From positions 3,906,001 through 3,970,000 of the forward strand of contig CM066289.1 of the NCBI GenBank assembly GCA_033816765.1: DNA of 64,000 nucleotides, read 5' to 3'. Every line of letters begins with the position of its first letter. Position 1 is the first letter of the stretch. This document shows positions 54,031 through 64,000 of the stretch, in pieces. Below the pieces are notes generated by a model. That model ran no database searches. It was not told the origin of the DNA and saw only the letters and a list, made by a program, of their open reading frames with translations. The translations under genes and the position numbers were made by a program. This DNA is from Nothopassalora personata. Lineage: Eukaryota; Ascomycota; Dothideomycetes; Mycosphaerellales; Mycosphaerellaceae.

Positions 54031-56060
54031 TGTATTTAATGTCGATGCGTAAGCCTAAGTGTTATATAACTCCCTTAGGCGCTTATTCCTAGGGAGCTAA
54101 TCCTTTTCCCGAATAGTATATAGTTCGCTATACTTCGTGCCTAGAGGCTTCGGCTAGAACCTATAGCCCGTTACCCTATGTCTATACTTATAGTCTATTA
54201 CGTTCCTAGATCTTCTACGATTCTAAGTAGAGAGCTCGTACGTACTATACTACTATTCGTAGTTCGTTTAAGACGAAAGTTCCTACCGGTGTTAGGTATC
54301 CGGTATCCGTTATTCGGCTTCCTATAGGTAGTTGTTCGATAACCGCTTTAGCTAAGTTCTTAGTATTGTTTATAGTTAGGTAGCCCTATACTATGCCCCT
54401 TATCGTATTAAGTGTCTTATCGAATTCGTTAGGGTTTAGGTATCGTTTCCCTAAGAACTTTAGTAGGAATTCTTTATGCCTTCGTTAGAGGTAAATAATT
54501 AACTTATAGAGTTTTCTTAGTACGTCTACCGTAAATATGTATACTTCGTTTTCGTCGTCGGTGTCGCTCTCTTCTTCTTCGGATAAGTCCTCGCTTAACT
54601 CCTCCGGTACGTAATCTTCTTCGATAGTATCTAGTTTATTTGTTTATTGTTCCGGTACTAGTAACTAACGTCCGTTCTATTCTAGATCTTAGTTTTCTTT
54701 ATTATTGTTATCGAAGTAAGATTCGTCTATATCTACTTCTTAGAGCTTATTTCGTCCGTATTAAGCTCCTAGGGTTCCTACTAGCTATCGTAGCTAGTAC
54801 CCTACGCCTAACTTAGCGTCGTAGTAGGTTTAACACGAGTCCTAGTAATAGAATCGCTAGTAAAGGCTTCCGTAACCGTGTCGAGATTCCTTCTTAACTT
54901 TATAGTTAACTCCTCGTACTATTATACTAAATAATCTAATAGTCTTTAATTGTTAGTTATTCGGTAGTAGTATATGTTATTAAACATAGTATCCTCCTTA
55001 TTCTTATAAGGGGTCTAGGAGAGGCGTCGCAACCCGGCTACTATCCTTCTCCTCTACTCTCTAGGTATAGTTAAATTTTTGGGGTCTAATACTACTCCTA
55101 GATTTACCTACCTTTAGTTGTATTATATTAAACTGCTCGCGGCGCACTATATTTTTACCGCGGCAATCCCGCGCTATATAACCTTCCTTACTATAGGTAT
55201 AGTATATAAGTTTTCCTTTTCCTTTAAAGGGCTTTCCGTAGCCCCTACTCTTATCGATCTTCCGTCCTCGTTAGGTAACGTCTAGTTCTATTAGCTATAG
55301 TCTATAGTAGGGCTAGCTTTATCGTAAGAATTCTCCCTTCGTAATATACCCTCCTAAGAGTCTACGATCCGGAGCGTATCCTACTATACCTCCTACTTTA
55401 GTATAAGGGTAGCCTATAGCTAACCCTTACATGTGATGCGGCTATGCCCGGCTTAGCATGCCGCACGTGACGCGCATACGTACACTAGGAGACGCGCATA
55501 GCGTCGATAGAAGAAAGTAAGCTTTAGTTTATCTACGATTGGAAGATCGTAGGCGTGCTATACATTACGACATCCCCTTATAGCCTTACGGCCCTTACAT
55601 TTAGAGTCGTATTTCTTTTCCTAGTATCGTTCCTAGAGCTAGTTATCAATGTTAATTGACGCCTTTATTAGCTCTTCGAGGTTAGTAATCTATCTCCCGT
55701 GTCTTATTAACTCGTCCTTAACGGAATCCTTAAGCCTACGTCGGAATATAGTTATTAACGCCGTCTAGTTCTATCCGGTAATCTGTCCGTATTCTTTAAA
55801 TTTAGCGGTATACTCTAAAGTAGACGTCTTCTACTTTAGGTGTTAAATAATTTGTATAGCCTATTAAACTTCGTTTAAGGTCCTAAAGATTAATTTTATC
55901 TTTTCTTTAAAGAGGGTATAGCTCCTAAACATTCCGGTAGGGTCTTGTCGTCCTATACCTTTAAGGTATTCCTTAAGATAAGGTTTAATCTAGTTCTACG
56001 CGCTTCCGCGAAGGAACGTAATAGCGAAGATAGTTCTTTTATTAGCATCGATTAGGTTAA
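54031..56060 (-). pseudogene. Element F gag, RIPped
   Basis: The minus strand reads a gag domain (MFRSYTLFKEKIKLIF, KTSTLEYTAKFKEYG, RRRLKDSVKDELIR; about 55650-55950) and a zinc-knuckle relic (YTYSKEGYIARDCRGKN; about 55130-55200, Cys codons turned to Tyr), followed by an acidic spacer. Broken by a small un-RIPped insert at 55430. Same family as element E. Confidence 0.75.
55430..55574. mobile_element. Small un-RIPped insert, probable solo LTR or MITE
   Basis: About 145 bp with normal CA/TG content inside RIPped element F, flanked by CCCTTA on both sides (55424-55429, 55575-55580). TGTGATGCGGC near the left end and ACGACA near the right give TG...CA. An internal GCGGC..TGC / GCATGCCGC hairpin lies at 55437-55463. 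The family is unknown and the exact ends are uncertain by 1-2 bases. Confidence 0.45.
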
Positions 56061-56458
56061 ACATAAGATATATATTATTAACGACTAATAGGCTGTGTTA
56101 ACCTTAGGTTTAGAGGGGGTCCCTTAGGTCTAACTTGCCCTAATTTCATTTAGGTTTAATTGGACATTTAGGTAAGCTAGTAGGACCTAGTATAGCTATT
56201 AAGATATATACTACGTAGTTAAGCATTGTAAGCGTAGCATTAAGGCAACAATTTAATTTATACCTCTCGAGTAGAGGGCATAGGGGTTTAGGTCCGCTAA
56301 TCCTCTTATCTTATCTAGCTACTACGCTACTCATTACGTAACCTAATTTCCCGGTCCCGGGACCGGTAAATACCTCTACTTACATAAGCGCCGCTCTATA
56401 CTACTATAACTCGGATAGGCCTACATAGGGTAGTTAGTAGACATTATTTTAGTAGTTA
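56061..56458. other. RIPped sequence between element F and the palindrome
   Basis: AT-rich, no coding motif. It may hold the 5' LTR or leader of element F (minus strand), but LTR ends were not identified. Confidence 0.4.
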
Positions 56459-56510
56459 ATAAGGGGGGGGTATTAAGTGTACACCCGGCAGCGTATTAGC
56501 ATCTAGTTTA

Positions 56511-56640
56511 TAAGGTTAAAATCACGGTTTAAGGTCTAAGGTTTACGGTTAAGGTTATTACTTAAGGTTAAGGTTTACGGTTAAGATTTACGGTTAAGGT
56601 CGACTAAGGTCGAAAACACTTAAGGTCTAAGGTATTTAGC
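56511..56640. repeat. Degenerate TTTACGGTTAAGG short tandem repeat
   Basis: Irregular units such as GGTTTACGGTTAAGG and GATTTACGGTTAAGG; mirror copy at 62404-62533. It recalls a decayed telomere-like or simple repeat altered by RIP, but is not TTAGGG. Confidence 0.45.
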
Positions 56641-56710
56641 AACAATTACGGTTATAAGGTCCTATTAAGTAACAACTAGTATTAGCGCATTCTAAAGTAA
56701 TATTACGAGC

Positions 56711-57059
56711 CTAGAGAGGTAAGTGAGTAAAAGGTCTTATTTTAATTAGAACGAATAGCTAAGGAGAGAAAGAGAGTCTAAGAGCGTCGCGAAGAGATAA
56801 AGTCGCGAGCGACGCTCGGGCCGAGCTTAGTCATCCGCGGAGCTAGGTCCGGTCCATTCACCTACGTAGCGGCCGTAACACTACCCCTAGAGAGGTAAGT
56901 AAGTGAAAGGTCTTATTTTAATTAGACCGAATAGCTAAGGAGAGAAAGAGAGTCTAAGAGCGTCGCGAAGGGATAAAGTCGCGAGCGACGCTCGGGCCGA
57001 GCTTAGTCATCCGCGGAGCTAGGTCCGGTCCATTTACCTACGTAGCGGCCGTAACACTA
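56711..57059 (-). repeat. Tandem LTR pieces of element C (period 176 bp)
   Basis: Two copies (56884-57059 and 56711-56883; mirrored at 61985-62160 and 62161-62333) each start, on the minus strand, TAGTGTTACGGCCGCTACG and end near TTACCTCTCTAGG. They differ at a few C/T or G/A sites. The first follows the polypurine tract AGAGGGGGGG of element C, so it is the start of the C 3' LTR. Confidence 0.7.
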
Positions 57060-58931
57060 CCCCCCCTCTAAACACCCTTCGTCTCGTAGGGTGTGCCTTG
57101 TGCCTTTTGCATCGTATGTGTAAATGCGAGGTCGTTATCTATGTCGTCGTGTTCGAGCGCTACGCCTCCGTTAGTTAAGTTATTATCGTTAGTCGTGTCG
57201 TCGTTATACGCTTACTAAGCGCTATCGTCTATCCGTACGGCTACGCCGTGCCTTCGAAGTGTTTTAATAACCCTATCTATAAGCTCTCTATTAGGCCGAG
57301 CGATACCGTCCTACTATTCCGGCGCTCGAGCAACCCGGTCTACTCGTATAGTGTATGAAGTTGTAGTTAAGCTAGACTAGTAGTCTAACAACTTACTAGA
57401 AGTAGGCACTGGAACCCTCCTATTATAGCTAGCGTCCGTATTAGGCGTGTAGTTACCATTAGCTAGAGCTTTAGAGCCTTAGCCTTTATATAGAGGCTAT
57501 ACTACTATAGTTGACTAAGGCGCTAGATCTATCGTATTCGTATTCGGTCTTATGTCCGTTAAGGTCTCGTTAGGAATCTAACCCTCTAGCGGATGGAAGT
57601 TAACTAGTATAGACTTAGTTAGGTTATTATACTAAAAGTCTATAACTGTCTTTGGCGCATCGCGCGCTATTACACCTACGGGCTCCTAGGTCGCTTCGTT
57701 TTCCGGATAACCTATCTACTTTACTAAGAAGGACATACTACGACCCTTCGGCTTACTATCTAGGATACGGTCCACGTACTAGCCACGTTAAGCAATGCCT
57801 TCTTCGTTAACTACTTCGATCGCTAGCGGCCGCGCGTCGTCGTCTTCTACGGCGGGTCGTAGGAGATTGGAATAAAATACGTTATAGACTTTAATCTTAG
57901 CGGGTAGGTCTAGCCGATATGCGTTATAGCCTAGGACGGTAGAGATTGCTACGGGTCCGTACTACTTAAAATCTAGCTTCTTCGATAGCCGATTTAACTT
58001 CCAATTCTTAGTGTTAACGTACATACGCTAACCTTCGGCGTATCGCGGAGGGACTGTACGATTAACATTAGCATTGTCTACTTAAATCGCCTTGTTATAG
58101 ATTAGTAGCTCTCGTAACTGCTCGTACATGTACTACATCCCCTTAGCAAACTTCTTAGCTTTCTTAGCGTTTAGGCGCTACTATGTCGGTAGTAGCGTGT
58201 AAGGTACATTACTATTAAAGTTTATGCGAGGGTTGCGTCCGCGTTCTACGTAGAATAGTAATACTCTAGTAGCCTCGGTAACGTAGTTATTCTTAGAGAA
58301 CTCCGCTATAGGGAGTAGGTCGACCTAGTTGTCCTATACGATGTTTACGAAAGCACGGAGGTACTTCTCTATCTCCTTATTAGTGTTCTCGGACTAGCTA
58401 TCTATTTCTAGGTAGAAAGAGGTTAATAACTTATAGTCGATACCGATGATCTTATAGAAACGTTACTAGAATGCCGAGATAAACTAACTGCCTCGATTGG
58501 ATACAATAGATAGTAGAGCGCCGTAGAGGCGATAGTAATCGCGGACGAACACATATGCGAGCGTTTCCGCCGTTAAGTCCTTTACGGGGATTATGTAGCT
58601 ACCCTTACCTATTCGGTTAGTAATAGTAACGGCGTTTTTATAGGTAGTACCATTATAGCTACCGATACTAGGCGGTAGTCCTATAACGTAATCGATAGTA
58701 ATATCGTCCTATAGGTTAAAAGGTACTAGTAGCGGCTATAGTAGGCCTAGGTACTATACCTAAGAGGCCCTTATCGACTTGTAGGTCTAGCACTTATAGA
58801 TCTTATTACAAAGGTACTGTAGTAGCTTAGGCTATACGAAGTCGCGCGTGATTAGATTAAACGTCTTTACACGACCTAGGTAGCCTATAGAGGGAGAGCT
58901 ATAATATGCCTCGAAGATCTTAAACCGTAGC
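57060..58931 (-). pseudogene. Element C: RIPped integrase and chromodomain half of pol
   Basis: Minus strand read through TAG: integrase zinc-finger relic (PSIGYLGRVKTFNLITRDFV), core (ITIDYVIGLPPSIGSYNGTT, GALLSIVSNRGS, LEIDS.SENTNKEIEKYL), GPY-like region (LDFK.YGPVAISTVLGYNAY, VFYSNLLRPAVED), chromodomain-like end (YVDRILDSKPKGRSMSFLVK), a ~200-codon tail and a polypurine tract. It joins in order to the RT half at 62680-64000 across the CTAGG insertion site of element B. Dead copy. Confidence 0.82.
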
Positions 58932-58936
58932 CTAGG
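58932..58936. repeat. Target-site duplication CTAGG, left of element B
   Basis: CTAGG directly before the B LTR; the partner CTAGG is at 62675-62679 after the 3' LTR remnant. Together they bracket the whole B-plus-palindrome insert as one insertion event in element C. Confidence 0.85.
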
Positions 58937-59142
58937 TGTCACGGCCGCTCCGCAAGTGAAGGATTTGGGATGGATCACGTGACCTCAGAGCACGTGACCA
59001 GGATGACTCAGCCCGGCCCGAAGCCGACCCGCGACACCTCGGCCCTTAAGTATAGGCCTCGACCTTAGAACCTACTTCTCTCTTCAGCTATCGACTTTGT
59101 TAATACTACACCCCTGCACTCTCGCACTGTAGCCTCGTGACA
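58937..59142 (+). repeat. Element B 5' LTR (206 bp, un-RIPped)
   Basis: TGTCACGG...CGTGACA. Contains CCCTTAAGTATA (about 59043-59054) and AGCTATCGA (59086-59094), which is complementary to the PBS. Inverted copy at 59902-60107; truncated direct copy at 62583-62674. Confidence 0.9.
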
Positions 59143-59144
59143 CT

Positions 59145-59153
59145 TCGATAGCT
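59145..59153 (+). promoter_or_regulatory. Element B primer binding site, complementary to its own LTR
   Basis: TCGATAGCT begins 2 nt after the LTR and is the reverse complement of AGCTATCGA in the LTR. Element A has a different sequence at both places but keeps the complementarity. Confidence 0.6.
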
Positions 59154-59301
59154 CGCCAACAAGGACGCTGCCACATTCAGCGCCGCTCAGCTCAAAAATC
59201 GCGACATCGCGACTCCTCGAAATCCCCGACTCGCACTAGCGCAAAGATAGCGCAGTGCTCTCTCTTTCCCCGAGTCGCCAGAAAGGCGCACGTCGGCCAG
59301 C

Positions 59302-59504
59302 ATGGCCAGACTAAATCAACCTGGCGGCGGCGCCGATACTCAACGTGTCGAGCGCCGTTCGCGACTGACTCGAAACTCAGAACTCTTCACGCGATCCGAT
59401 CAGCACACCCAGTCCGATGACTCCGTTGCGATAGATCCCTACACCAAATACGCCGAACAGGAACGAGCGATTCTCGATGAACTTCCCGAGGATGAGGAGG
59501 AAGA
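59302..59504 (+). pseudogene. Element B gag, N-terminal fragment
   Basis: Begins MARLNQPGGGADTQRVERRS, with acidic DELPEDEEEE at the palindrome axis. Beyond 59504 the frame continues only by chance into the inverted copy. Like element A Gag it starts MAR. and turns acidic. The rest of gag and all of pol are absent. Confidence 0.75.
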
Positions 59505-59539
59505 GGCATCATCTTCCTCCTCATCCTCAAGAGGCATCA
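59505..59539. other. Palindrome axis / spacer with 27-bp direct repeat
   Basis: 35 bp between the arms. GAGGCATCATCTTCCTCCTC and the following ATCCTC occur twice in a row (from about 59504 and 59531), an acidic gag repeat read on the minus strand. The left arm ends in AAGA, which also stands at the join in the inverted copy (TCAAGAGG). Confidence 0.7.
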
Positions 59540-59742
59540 TCTTCCTCCTCATCCTCGGGAAGTTCATCGAGAATCGCTCGTTCCTGTTCGGCGTATTTGG
59601 TGTAGGGATCTATCGCAACGGAGTCATCGGACTGGGTGTGCTGATCGGATCGCGTGAAGAGTTCTGAGTTTCGAGTCAGTCGCGAACGGCGCTCGACACG
59701 TTGAGTATCGGCGCCGCCGCCAGGTTGATTTAGTCTGGCCAT
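59540..59742 (-). pseudogene. Inverted copy of element B gag fragment
   Basis: Same MARLNQPG... frame on the minus strand, reading one acidic repeat further (DEEEDDAS) before a TGA at 59527-59529. Part of the right palindrome arm. Confidence 0.75.
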
Positions 59743-59901
59743 GCTGGCCGACGTGCGCCTTTCTGGCGACTCGGGGAAAGAGAGAGCACTGCGCTATCTT
59801 TGCGCTAGTGCGAGTCGGGGATTTCGAGGAGTCGCGATGTCGCGATTTTTGAGCTGAGCGGCGCTGAATGTGGCAGCGTCCTTGTTGGCGAGCTATCGAA
59901 G

Positions 59902-60107
59902 TGTCACGAGGCTACAGTGCGAGAGTGCAGGGGTGTAGTATTAACAAAGTCGATAGCTGAAGAGAGAAGTAGGTTCTAAGGTCGAGGCCTATACTTAAGG
60001 GCCGAGGTGTCGCGGGTCGGCTTCGGGCCGGGCTGAGTCATCCTGGTCACGTGCTCTGAGGTCACGTGATCCATCCCAAATCCTTCACTTGCGGAGCGGC
60101 CGTGACA
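59902..60107 (-). repeat. Inverted copy of element B 5' LTR
   Basis: Exact mirror of 58937-59142, followed by the mirrored CTAGG and element C sequence. It is not a normal second LTR. Confidence 0.9.
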
Positions 60108-61984
60108 CCTAGGCTACGGTTTAAGATCTTCGAGGCATATTATAGCTCTCCCTCTATAGGCTACCTAGGTCGTGTAAAGACGTTTAATCTAATCACGCGC
60201 GACTTCGTATAGCCTAAGCTACTACAGTACCTTTGTAATAAGATCTATAAGTGCTAGACCTACAAGTCGATAAGGGCCTCTTAGGTATAGTACCTAGGCC
60301 TACTATAGCCGCTACTAGTACCTTTTAACCTATAGGACGATATTACTATCGATTACGTTATAGGACTACCGCCTAGTATCGGTAGCTATAATGGTACTAC
60401 CTATAAAAACGCCGTTACTATTACTAACCGAATAGGTAAGGGTAGCTACATAATCCCCGTAAAGGACTTAACGGCGGAAACGCTCGCATATGTGTTCGTC
60501 CGCGATTACTATCGCCTCTACGGCGCTCTACTATCTATTGTATCCAATCGAGGCAGTTAGTTTATCTCGGCATTCTAGTAACGTTTCTATAAGATCATCG
60601 GTATCGACTATAAGTTATTAACCTCTTTCTACCTAGAAATAGATAGCTAGTCCGAGAACACTAATAAGGAGATAGAGAAGTACCTCCGTGCTTTCGTAAA
60701 CATCGTATAGGACAACTAGGTCGACCTACTCCCTATAGCGGAGTTCTCTAAGAATAACTACGTTACCGAGGCTACTAGAGTATTACTATTCTACGTAGAA
60801 CGCGGACGCAACCCTCGCATAAACTTTAATAGTAATGTACCTTACACGCTACTACCGACATAGTAGCGCCTAAACGCTAAGAAAGCTAAGAAGTTTGCTA
60901 AGGGGATGTAGTACATGTACGAGCAGTTACGAGAGCTACTAATCTATAACAAGGCGATTTAAGTAGACAATGCTAATGTTAATCGTACAGTCCCTCCGCG
61001 ATACGCCGAAGGTTAGCGTATGTACGTTAACACTAAGAATTGGAAGTTAAATCGGCTATCGAAGAAGCTAGATTTTAAGTAGTACGGACCCGTAGCAATC
61101 TCTACCGTCCTAGGCTATAACGCATATCGGCTAGACCTACCCGCTAAGATTAAAGTCTATAACGTATTTTATTCCAATCTCCTACGACCCGCCGTAGAAG
61201 ACGACGACGCGCGGCCGCTAGCGATCGAAGTAGTTAACGAAGAAGGCATTGCTTAACGTGGCTAGTACGTGGACCGTATCCTAGATAGTAAGCCGAAGGG
61301 TCGTAGTATGTCCTTCTTAGTAAAGTAGATAGGTTATCCGGAAAACGAAGCGACCTAGGAGCCCGTAGGTGTAATAGCGCGCGATGCGCCAAAGACAGTT
61401 ATAGACTTTTAGTATAATAACCTAACTAAGTCTATACTAGTTAACTTCCATCCGCTAGAGGGTTAGATTCCTAACGAGACCTTAACGGACATAAGACCGA
61501 ATACGAATACGATAGATCTAGCGCCTTAGTCAACTATAGTAGTATAGCCTCTATATAAAGGCTAAGGCTCTAAAGCTCTAGCTAATGGTAACTACACGCC
61601 TAATACGGACGCTAGCTATAATAGGAGGGTTCCAGTGCCTACTTCTAGTAAGTTGTTAGACTACTAGTCTAGCTTAACTACAACTTCATACACTATACGA
61701 GTAGACCGGGTTGCTCGAGCGCCGGAATAGTAGGACGGTATCGCTCGGCCTAATAGAGAGCTTATAGATAGGGTTATTAAAACACTTCGAAGGCACGGCG
61801 TAGCCGTACGGATAGACGATAGCGCTTAGTAAGCGTATAACGACGACACGACTAACGATAATAACTTAACTAACGGAGGCGTAGCGCTCGAACACGACGA
61901 CATAGATAACGACCTCGCATTTACACATACGATGCAAAAGGCACAAGGCACACCCTACGAGACGAAGGGTGTTTAGAGGGGGGG
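60108..61984 (+). pseudogene. Inverted duplicate of element C integrase/chromodomain region
   Basis: Right-arm copy of 57060-58936 in the opposite orientation; the same RIPped integrase and chromodomain text reads on the plus strand. It carries the same TAG stops, so the RIP predates the duplication. Confidence 0.85.
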
Positions 61985-62333
61985 TAGTGTTACGGCCGCT
62001 ACGTAGGTAAATGGACCGGACCTAGCTCCGCGGATGACTAAGCTCGGCCCGAGCGTCGCTCGCGACTTTATCCCTTCGCGACGCTCTTAGACTCTCTTTC
62101 TCTCCTTAGCTATTCGGTCTAATTAAAATAAGACCTTTCACTTACTTACCTCTCTAGGGGTAGTGTTACGGCCGCTACGTAGGTGAATGGACCGGACCTA
62201 GCTCCGCGGATGACTAAGCTCGGCCCGAGCGTCGCTCGCGACTTTATCTCTTCGCGACGCTCTTAGACTCTCTTTCTCTCCTTAGCTATTCGTTCTAATT
62301 AAAATAAGACCTTTTACTCACTTACCTCTCTAG
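61985..62333 (+). repeat. Inverted duplicate of the tandem element C LTR pieces
   Basis: Mirror of 56711-57059 in the right arm. Confidence 0.75.
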
Positions 62334-62582
62334 GCTCGTAATATTACTTTAGAATGCGCTAATACTAGTTGTTACTTAATAGGACCTTATAACCGTAATT
62401 GTTGCTAAATACCTTAGACCTTAAGTGTTTTCGACCTTAGTCGACCTTAACCGTAAATCTTAACCGTAAACCTTAACCTTAAGTAATAACCTTAACCGTA
62501 AACCTTAGACCTTAAACCGTGATTTTAACCTTATAAACTAGATGCTAATACGCTGCCGGGTGTACACTTAATACCCCCCCCT

Positions 62583-62674
62583 TATAGGCCTCGACCTTAG
62601 AACCTACTTCTCTCTTCAGCTATCGACTTTGTTAATACTACACCCCTGCACTCTCGCACTGTAGCCTCGTGACA
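62583..62674 (+). repeat. Element B 3' LTR remnant (last 92 bp)
   Basis: Matches 59051-59142 from TATAGGCCTCG to CGTGACA, in direct orientation to the 5' LTR, and is followed by CTAGG. The first 114 bp are replaced by the palindrome arm; the arm and LTR share TAT at the join. Confidence 0.88.
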
Positions 62675-62679
62675 CTAGG

Positions 62680-64000
62680 TGCATCTAGTACGTAGACGTA
62701 ATATCCTCTATAGCGATTGCGGATGTAGATAAAACCGCTTATAGTAATAGCATTAGCGTCGTCTATCTTTTATTAGCGTAACATTATGTAGGGTTCTTCT
62801 ACGTTAAGTTACCGCATTGCTTACTACATCTTAGGCGTAGCATACGCGGCGCGGACCTCGTTTATAAGTTCGGTGTCTTCTCGTAGGTGTAGCGGCGGTA
62901 TAACATCTATAGGGCAAAGTAGTACTATATCGCCGCTAGCTAGATGTATCTAATAAGCGCATAGCTTCACCTAGTCCTATGCTATAAACCTGCTCTCCGG
63001 TAGTAGTACCTAGCGCTAATGTTACGTACGGGCGTCGTTCTTATTAGCTAGCACGTCCTAAGGTCTACGCGTAAGGGTATCTAGCTTAACGTTCGTCTTG
63101 CCGGGGATGTACACGATCTTAAAGAAGAACTAGGATAAGAACTCGGACTATCGAGCTTACCGGCGATTTAGTTACTTTATTAATGTAAAGTATTCTAGGT
63201 TCTTATAATCGGTATATACTAGTACGGGCTTTCCGCTCTCCGGGTCTACGAAGTTCTTAAATATCGCGTCCTCGCTGTCGATGTCGCCTAATATAAGTTT
63301 AGGCTTCCATTCTTCGAAGGCCTTTACGATAGTAAGGAGCTCCTTATCGTAGATGTCGTAGTTACATTCGGCTAGGGACATCTTCTTCAACATAAATGCT
63401 ACGGGCCTCTAGTTCTCGCTATCGTACTACGATAAAATAGCTACTATTACGTAATCCGATGCATCTATTTCGAGCTTTATCTCGCGCCCGGGCGTAAAGT
63501 AGGCGAGGACGATGTCTTCCTTAAAGGCTTCCTTCATTACTTCGAAAGCACGCTAGTAGTTAGTAGTCTAGTCCTAAGGCACGTCTTACTTCGTAAGTTA
63601 GGTTATTAGGAACGCGATGCCGGAGTAGTTCTTAATAAAGCGACGGTAAAAGTTGTAGAAGCCTAAGAATAAGAGCACGTCTATCGTATTACGAGGTGTC
63701 TCCTAGTCTTAAATAGCGGCAATCTTTTCGGGGTCTATACGGATGCCGTCTATACCGATAATTAGGCCGAGATACTTAGTCTACTAGACATAGAATTCGC
63801 ACTTGTCGATGTCTAGCTATAGACCCGCATCGAGTAGCTTTTACATTACCTTTTCTACGTGCTCGTAGTGTTCCTTAAGAGTATCGCTAAATACTAGGGC
63901 ATCGTTAAGGTAGGCTAATATGAAGTTATCTAGATATTCGCGAAGAGCATCGTTAATGTAGGACTAGAACGTTCCGGGGGCGTTATATAAGCCGAAAGGC
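62680..64000 (-). pseudogene. Element C: RIPped RT and RNase H half of pol (runs off the window)
   Basis: Minus strand read through TAG: MKPFGLYNAPGTFQSYINDA, YLNDALVFSD (RT active site YxDD reads YLND), LDIDKCEFYV, FYNFYRRFIKNYSGI; RNase H LEIDASDYVIVAIL, the open stretch [31 protein letters not shown] and FFFKIVYIPGKTN. Continues leftwards across the B insertion into 58931-57060. The upstream gag/protease part lies beyond 64000. Wording is close to element A pol, so C is an older relative. Confidence 0.82.

Larger units (their letters stand above)
56459..62585. repeat. 6.1-kb palindrome (arms about 3046 bp, 35-bp spacer)
   Basis: Position x on the left arm (56459-59504) is the reverse complement of 119044-x on the right arm (59540-62585). 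Identity was complete in every stretch I compared, including LTR ends (58937/60107), ATG (59302/59742) and the arm ends (eight G against eight C). The arms contain the 3' end of RIPped element C, tandem LTR pieces, and the un-RIPped 5' LTR plus gag start of element B. At the axis the strand switches at AAGA. At the right end the arm joins the B LTR at a shared TAT. Confidence 0.93.

Noticed and set aside
59302..59742. Two separate genes with identical N-termini on opposite strands
   Set aside because: They are the two arms of one palindrome, each a truncated gag; the 121-codon frame runs across the axis by chance.
59902..60107. Reading this as the 3' LTR of element B
   Set aside because: It is inverted and belongs to the palindrome arm; the true 3' LTR remnant is at 62583-62674 next to the CTAGG duplication.
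1..64000. CRISPR arrays, bacterial operons, rRNA or biosynthetic gene cluster
   Set aside because: No regular direct repeats with spacers, no Shine-Dalgarno gene strings, and the MDR, hydrolase and MFS genes lie far apart with no backbone enzyme (PKS, NRPS or terpene synthase).

Overview
The window looks like nuclear DNA of a filamentous ascomycete (Pezizomycotina, most like a Dothideomycete). Genes carry one to three short introns (48-60 bp) with GTRNGT donors and CTAAC/CTGAC-type branch sites. HET-domain genes, a Pth11/SAT4-type rhodopsin protein, a Kip3 kinesin and saturated RIP-type mutation of repeats are all present. RIP is repeat-induced point mutation, CpA to TpA. I see no bacterial-type operons, CRISPR array or rRNA. 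Coordinates are window positions and every functional call is from reading alone. || Genic half, 1-34.5 kb. Well-supported genes: cytosolic phenylalanyl-tRNA synthetase alpha subunit (1839-3490), a fungal transcription-factor-like protein without a visible zinc cluster (8826-10436), an Osh6/Osh7-type lipid transfer protein (14623-16314), a 7-TM rhodopsin-domain protein (17086-18390), an epoxide-hydrolase-like alpha/beta hydrolase (18677-19682, minus), a kinesin-8 (23434-26704, minus), a zinc-independent quinone oxidoreductase-like MDR protein (27559-28772) and a small secreted 4-Cys protein (31076-31534, minus). Two further spliced candidates are an EF-hand-like gene (11552-12476, minus) and an Arg-rich ORF (13056-14613). 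The Arg-rich ORF ends in UGA-CUA-G, in frame with and 9 bp before the Osh start. Between the genes lie broken genes: three HET-domain pseudogenes, an MFS transporter, a protein-kinase-like fragment, a 'LPPELRNYIYELAL' gene and a bZIP gene whose 5' end meets a retrotransposon fragment. || Repeat half, 34.5-64 kb. This is nested Ty3/Gypsy (chromovirus-like) LTR retrotransposons. Older copies are almost devoid of CpA/TpG, and former CAG/TGG codons read as TAG. I label them by position: G (35.4-37.3 kb, plus), E (39.5-42.2 kb, plus, ending in an inverted LTR), F (minus, 43.1-43.6 and 51.2-56.1 kb) and C (minus, 56.7-58.9 and 62.7-64 kb). Into F has jumped element A (43621-51159). It is complete and un-RIPped, with identical 193-bp LTRs, a TTAAG target duplication, intact gag and pol, a textbook -1 frameshift signal and a PBS complementary to its own LTR. 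Into C jumped element B (CTAGG target duplication). Its interior is now an inverted copy of its own 5' end plus 2.5 kb of upstream flank, giving a 6.1-kb palindrome (56459-62585) with microhomology at both junctions. || The most interesting points are the palindrome inside a target-site-flanked LTR element, LTR/PBS covariation between A and B that points to self-priming reverse transcription, the -1 frameshift signal of A, and the possible stop-codon readthrough into the Osh protein.
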